Assembly: GCA_018623655.1 (NCBI GenBank)
Contig: JAAZVG010000099.1
Span: 1 to 5,850 of the forward strand
Length of the DNA: 5,850 nucleotides
Reading direction: 5' to 3'
Source: Flavobacteriaceae bacterium
GTDB lineage: Bacteria > Bacteroidota > Bacteroidia > Flavobacteriales > Flavobacteriaceae
A program made the translations under genes and the position numbers. The notes beneath the pieces are model-generated. The model was not told the origin of the DNA, made no database searches, and saw nothing but the letters and a program-made list of their open reading frames with translations. Positions 5,646 through 5,850 of the stretch are shown in pieces. The number at the start of each line of letters is the position of its first letter. Positions within the stretch are counted from its first letter, which is position 1.

Positions 5646-5850
5646 TTAACTTTCCATATTTCTTCCATCTCAGCGAGATCTATCGGCTGTAATGCTTCTC
5701 TATAGGGTAAACTACCGGCTGTAAAGGCACGTTGTAAAATATCTTCAATCCAGTAGTCTTCTAGATTTTCGTAAGGATTGTAGGCTTCCTTCAAATTCAT
5801 TTTATAAGCCGATGCTGCTGTTTGATACCAAAAGGCTGTCCATCCATTTC
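5642..5850 (-). CDS. Unidentified protein, C-terminal 68 residues (5' end outside window)
   Basis: On the minus strand an open frame enters from the right edge and ends at TAA (5644-5642), giving 68 complete codons. The visible C-terminus begins NGWTAFWYQTAASAY and contains a Tyr/Trp-rich stretch, YNPYENLEDYWIED, and an acidic end, IDLAEMEEIWKVN. It has no membrane segment, no recognisable catalytic motif and no sorting signal in this part. The composition looks like a folded soluble protein or domain, and codon use resembles its neighbours, so the frame is probably real. It is convergent with the small membrane gene, and the two stop codons share three bases. I do not recognise the family and assign no function. 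The opposing frames in this segment offer no better ORF. Confidence 0.72.
   Translation of the reverse strand, partial: NGWTAFWYQTAASAYKMNLKEAYNPYENLEDYWIEDILQRAFTAGSLPYREALQPIDLAEMEEIWKVN

Noticed and set aside
1..5850. Possible new defence, mobile or secondary-metabolite system
   Set aside because: All genes except the two uncharacterised ones at the right end are standard housekeeping genes; there are no transposase, integrase, CRISPR or toxin-antitoxin features, and no composition break was noticed by eye.

Overview
The window is a compact, AT-rich stretch of housekeeping chromosome from a member of the Bacteroidota, most likely the Flavobacteriales. Four things point there. The promoters have the Bacteroidota form (TTG, about 19 bp, TAnnTTTG). 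None of the gene starts has a good Shine-Dalgarno sequence. TrmD (224 aa), L19 (116 aa) and DapF have Bacteroidota-like sequences. A monomeric isocitrate dehydrogenase sits directly after rplS and is followed by a small two-helix membrane protein of a type I associate with flavobacteria.

Layout from left to right. The minus strand carries the N-terminal 162 residues of diaminopimelate epimerase (dapF), cut by the left edge. A 106-bp divergent intergenic region (487-592) separates it from a plus-strand run: a membrane-anchored HtrA/Deg-type serine protease (593-1975), trmD (2004-2678, TTG start), rplS (2754-3104) with its own promoter and a clear intrinsic terminator, monomeric NADP-type isocitrate dehydrogenase icd (3203-5422), and a 73-aa membrane protein starting 1 nt after icd. 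The right end holds the last 68 complete codons of an unrecognised minus-strand gene. Its stop codon interlocks with that of the small membrane protein in a TTAA.

The inferred transcription units are dapF leftwards; htrA-trmD; rplS alone; and icd plus the small membrane gene. trmD and rplS keep the adjacency seen in many bacteria (rpsP-rimM-trmD-rplS), but rpsP and rimM are not here. rplS has the best promoter in the window and is closed by a terminator, so the abundant ribosomal protein can be made independently of the low-abundance tRNA methyltransferase. The gene functions (lysine/peptidoglycan precursor synthesis, envelope protein quality control, tRNA modification, ribosome assembly, NADPH-generating TCA step) do not form one pathway.

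I found no mobile element, CRISPR array, defence system, RNA gene or convincing novel system. The points worth a second look are small: the forced TTG start of trmD, the rplS terminator overlapping the icd promoter, a tandem 8-bp repeat at the icd transcript start, an antisense terminator-like hairpin and a cluster of inverted repeats inside icd, the icd-coupled small membrane protein, and the unidentified right-edge gene.
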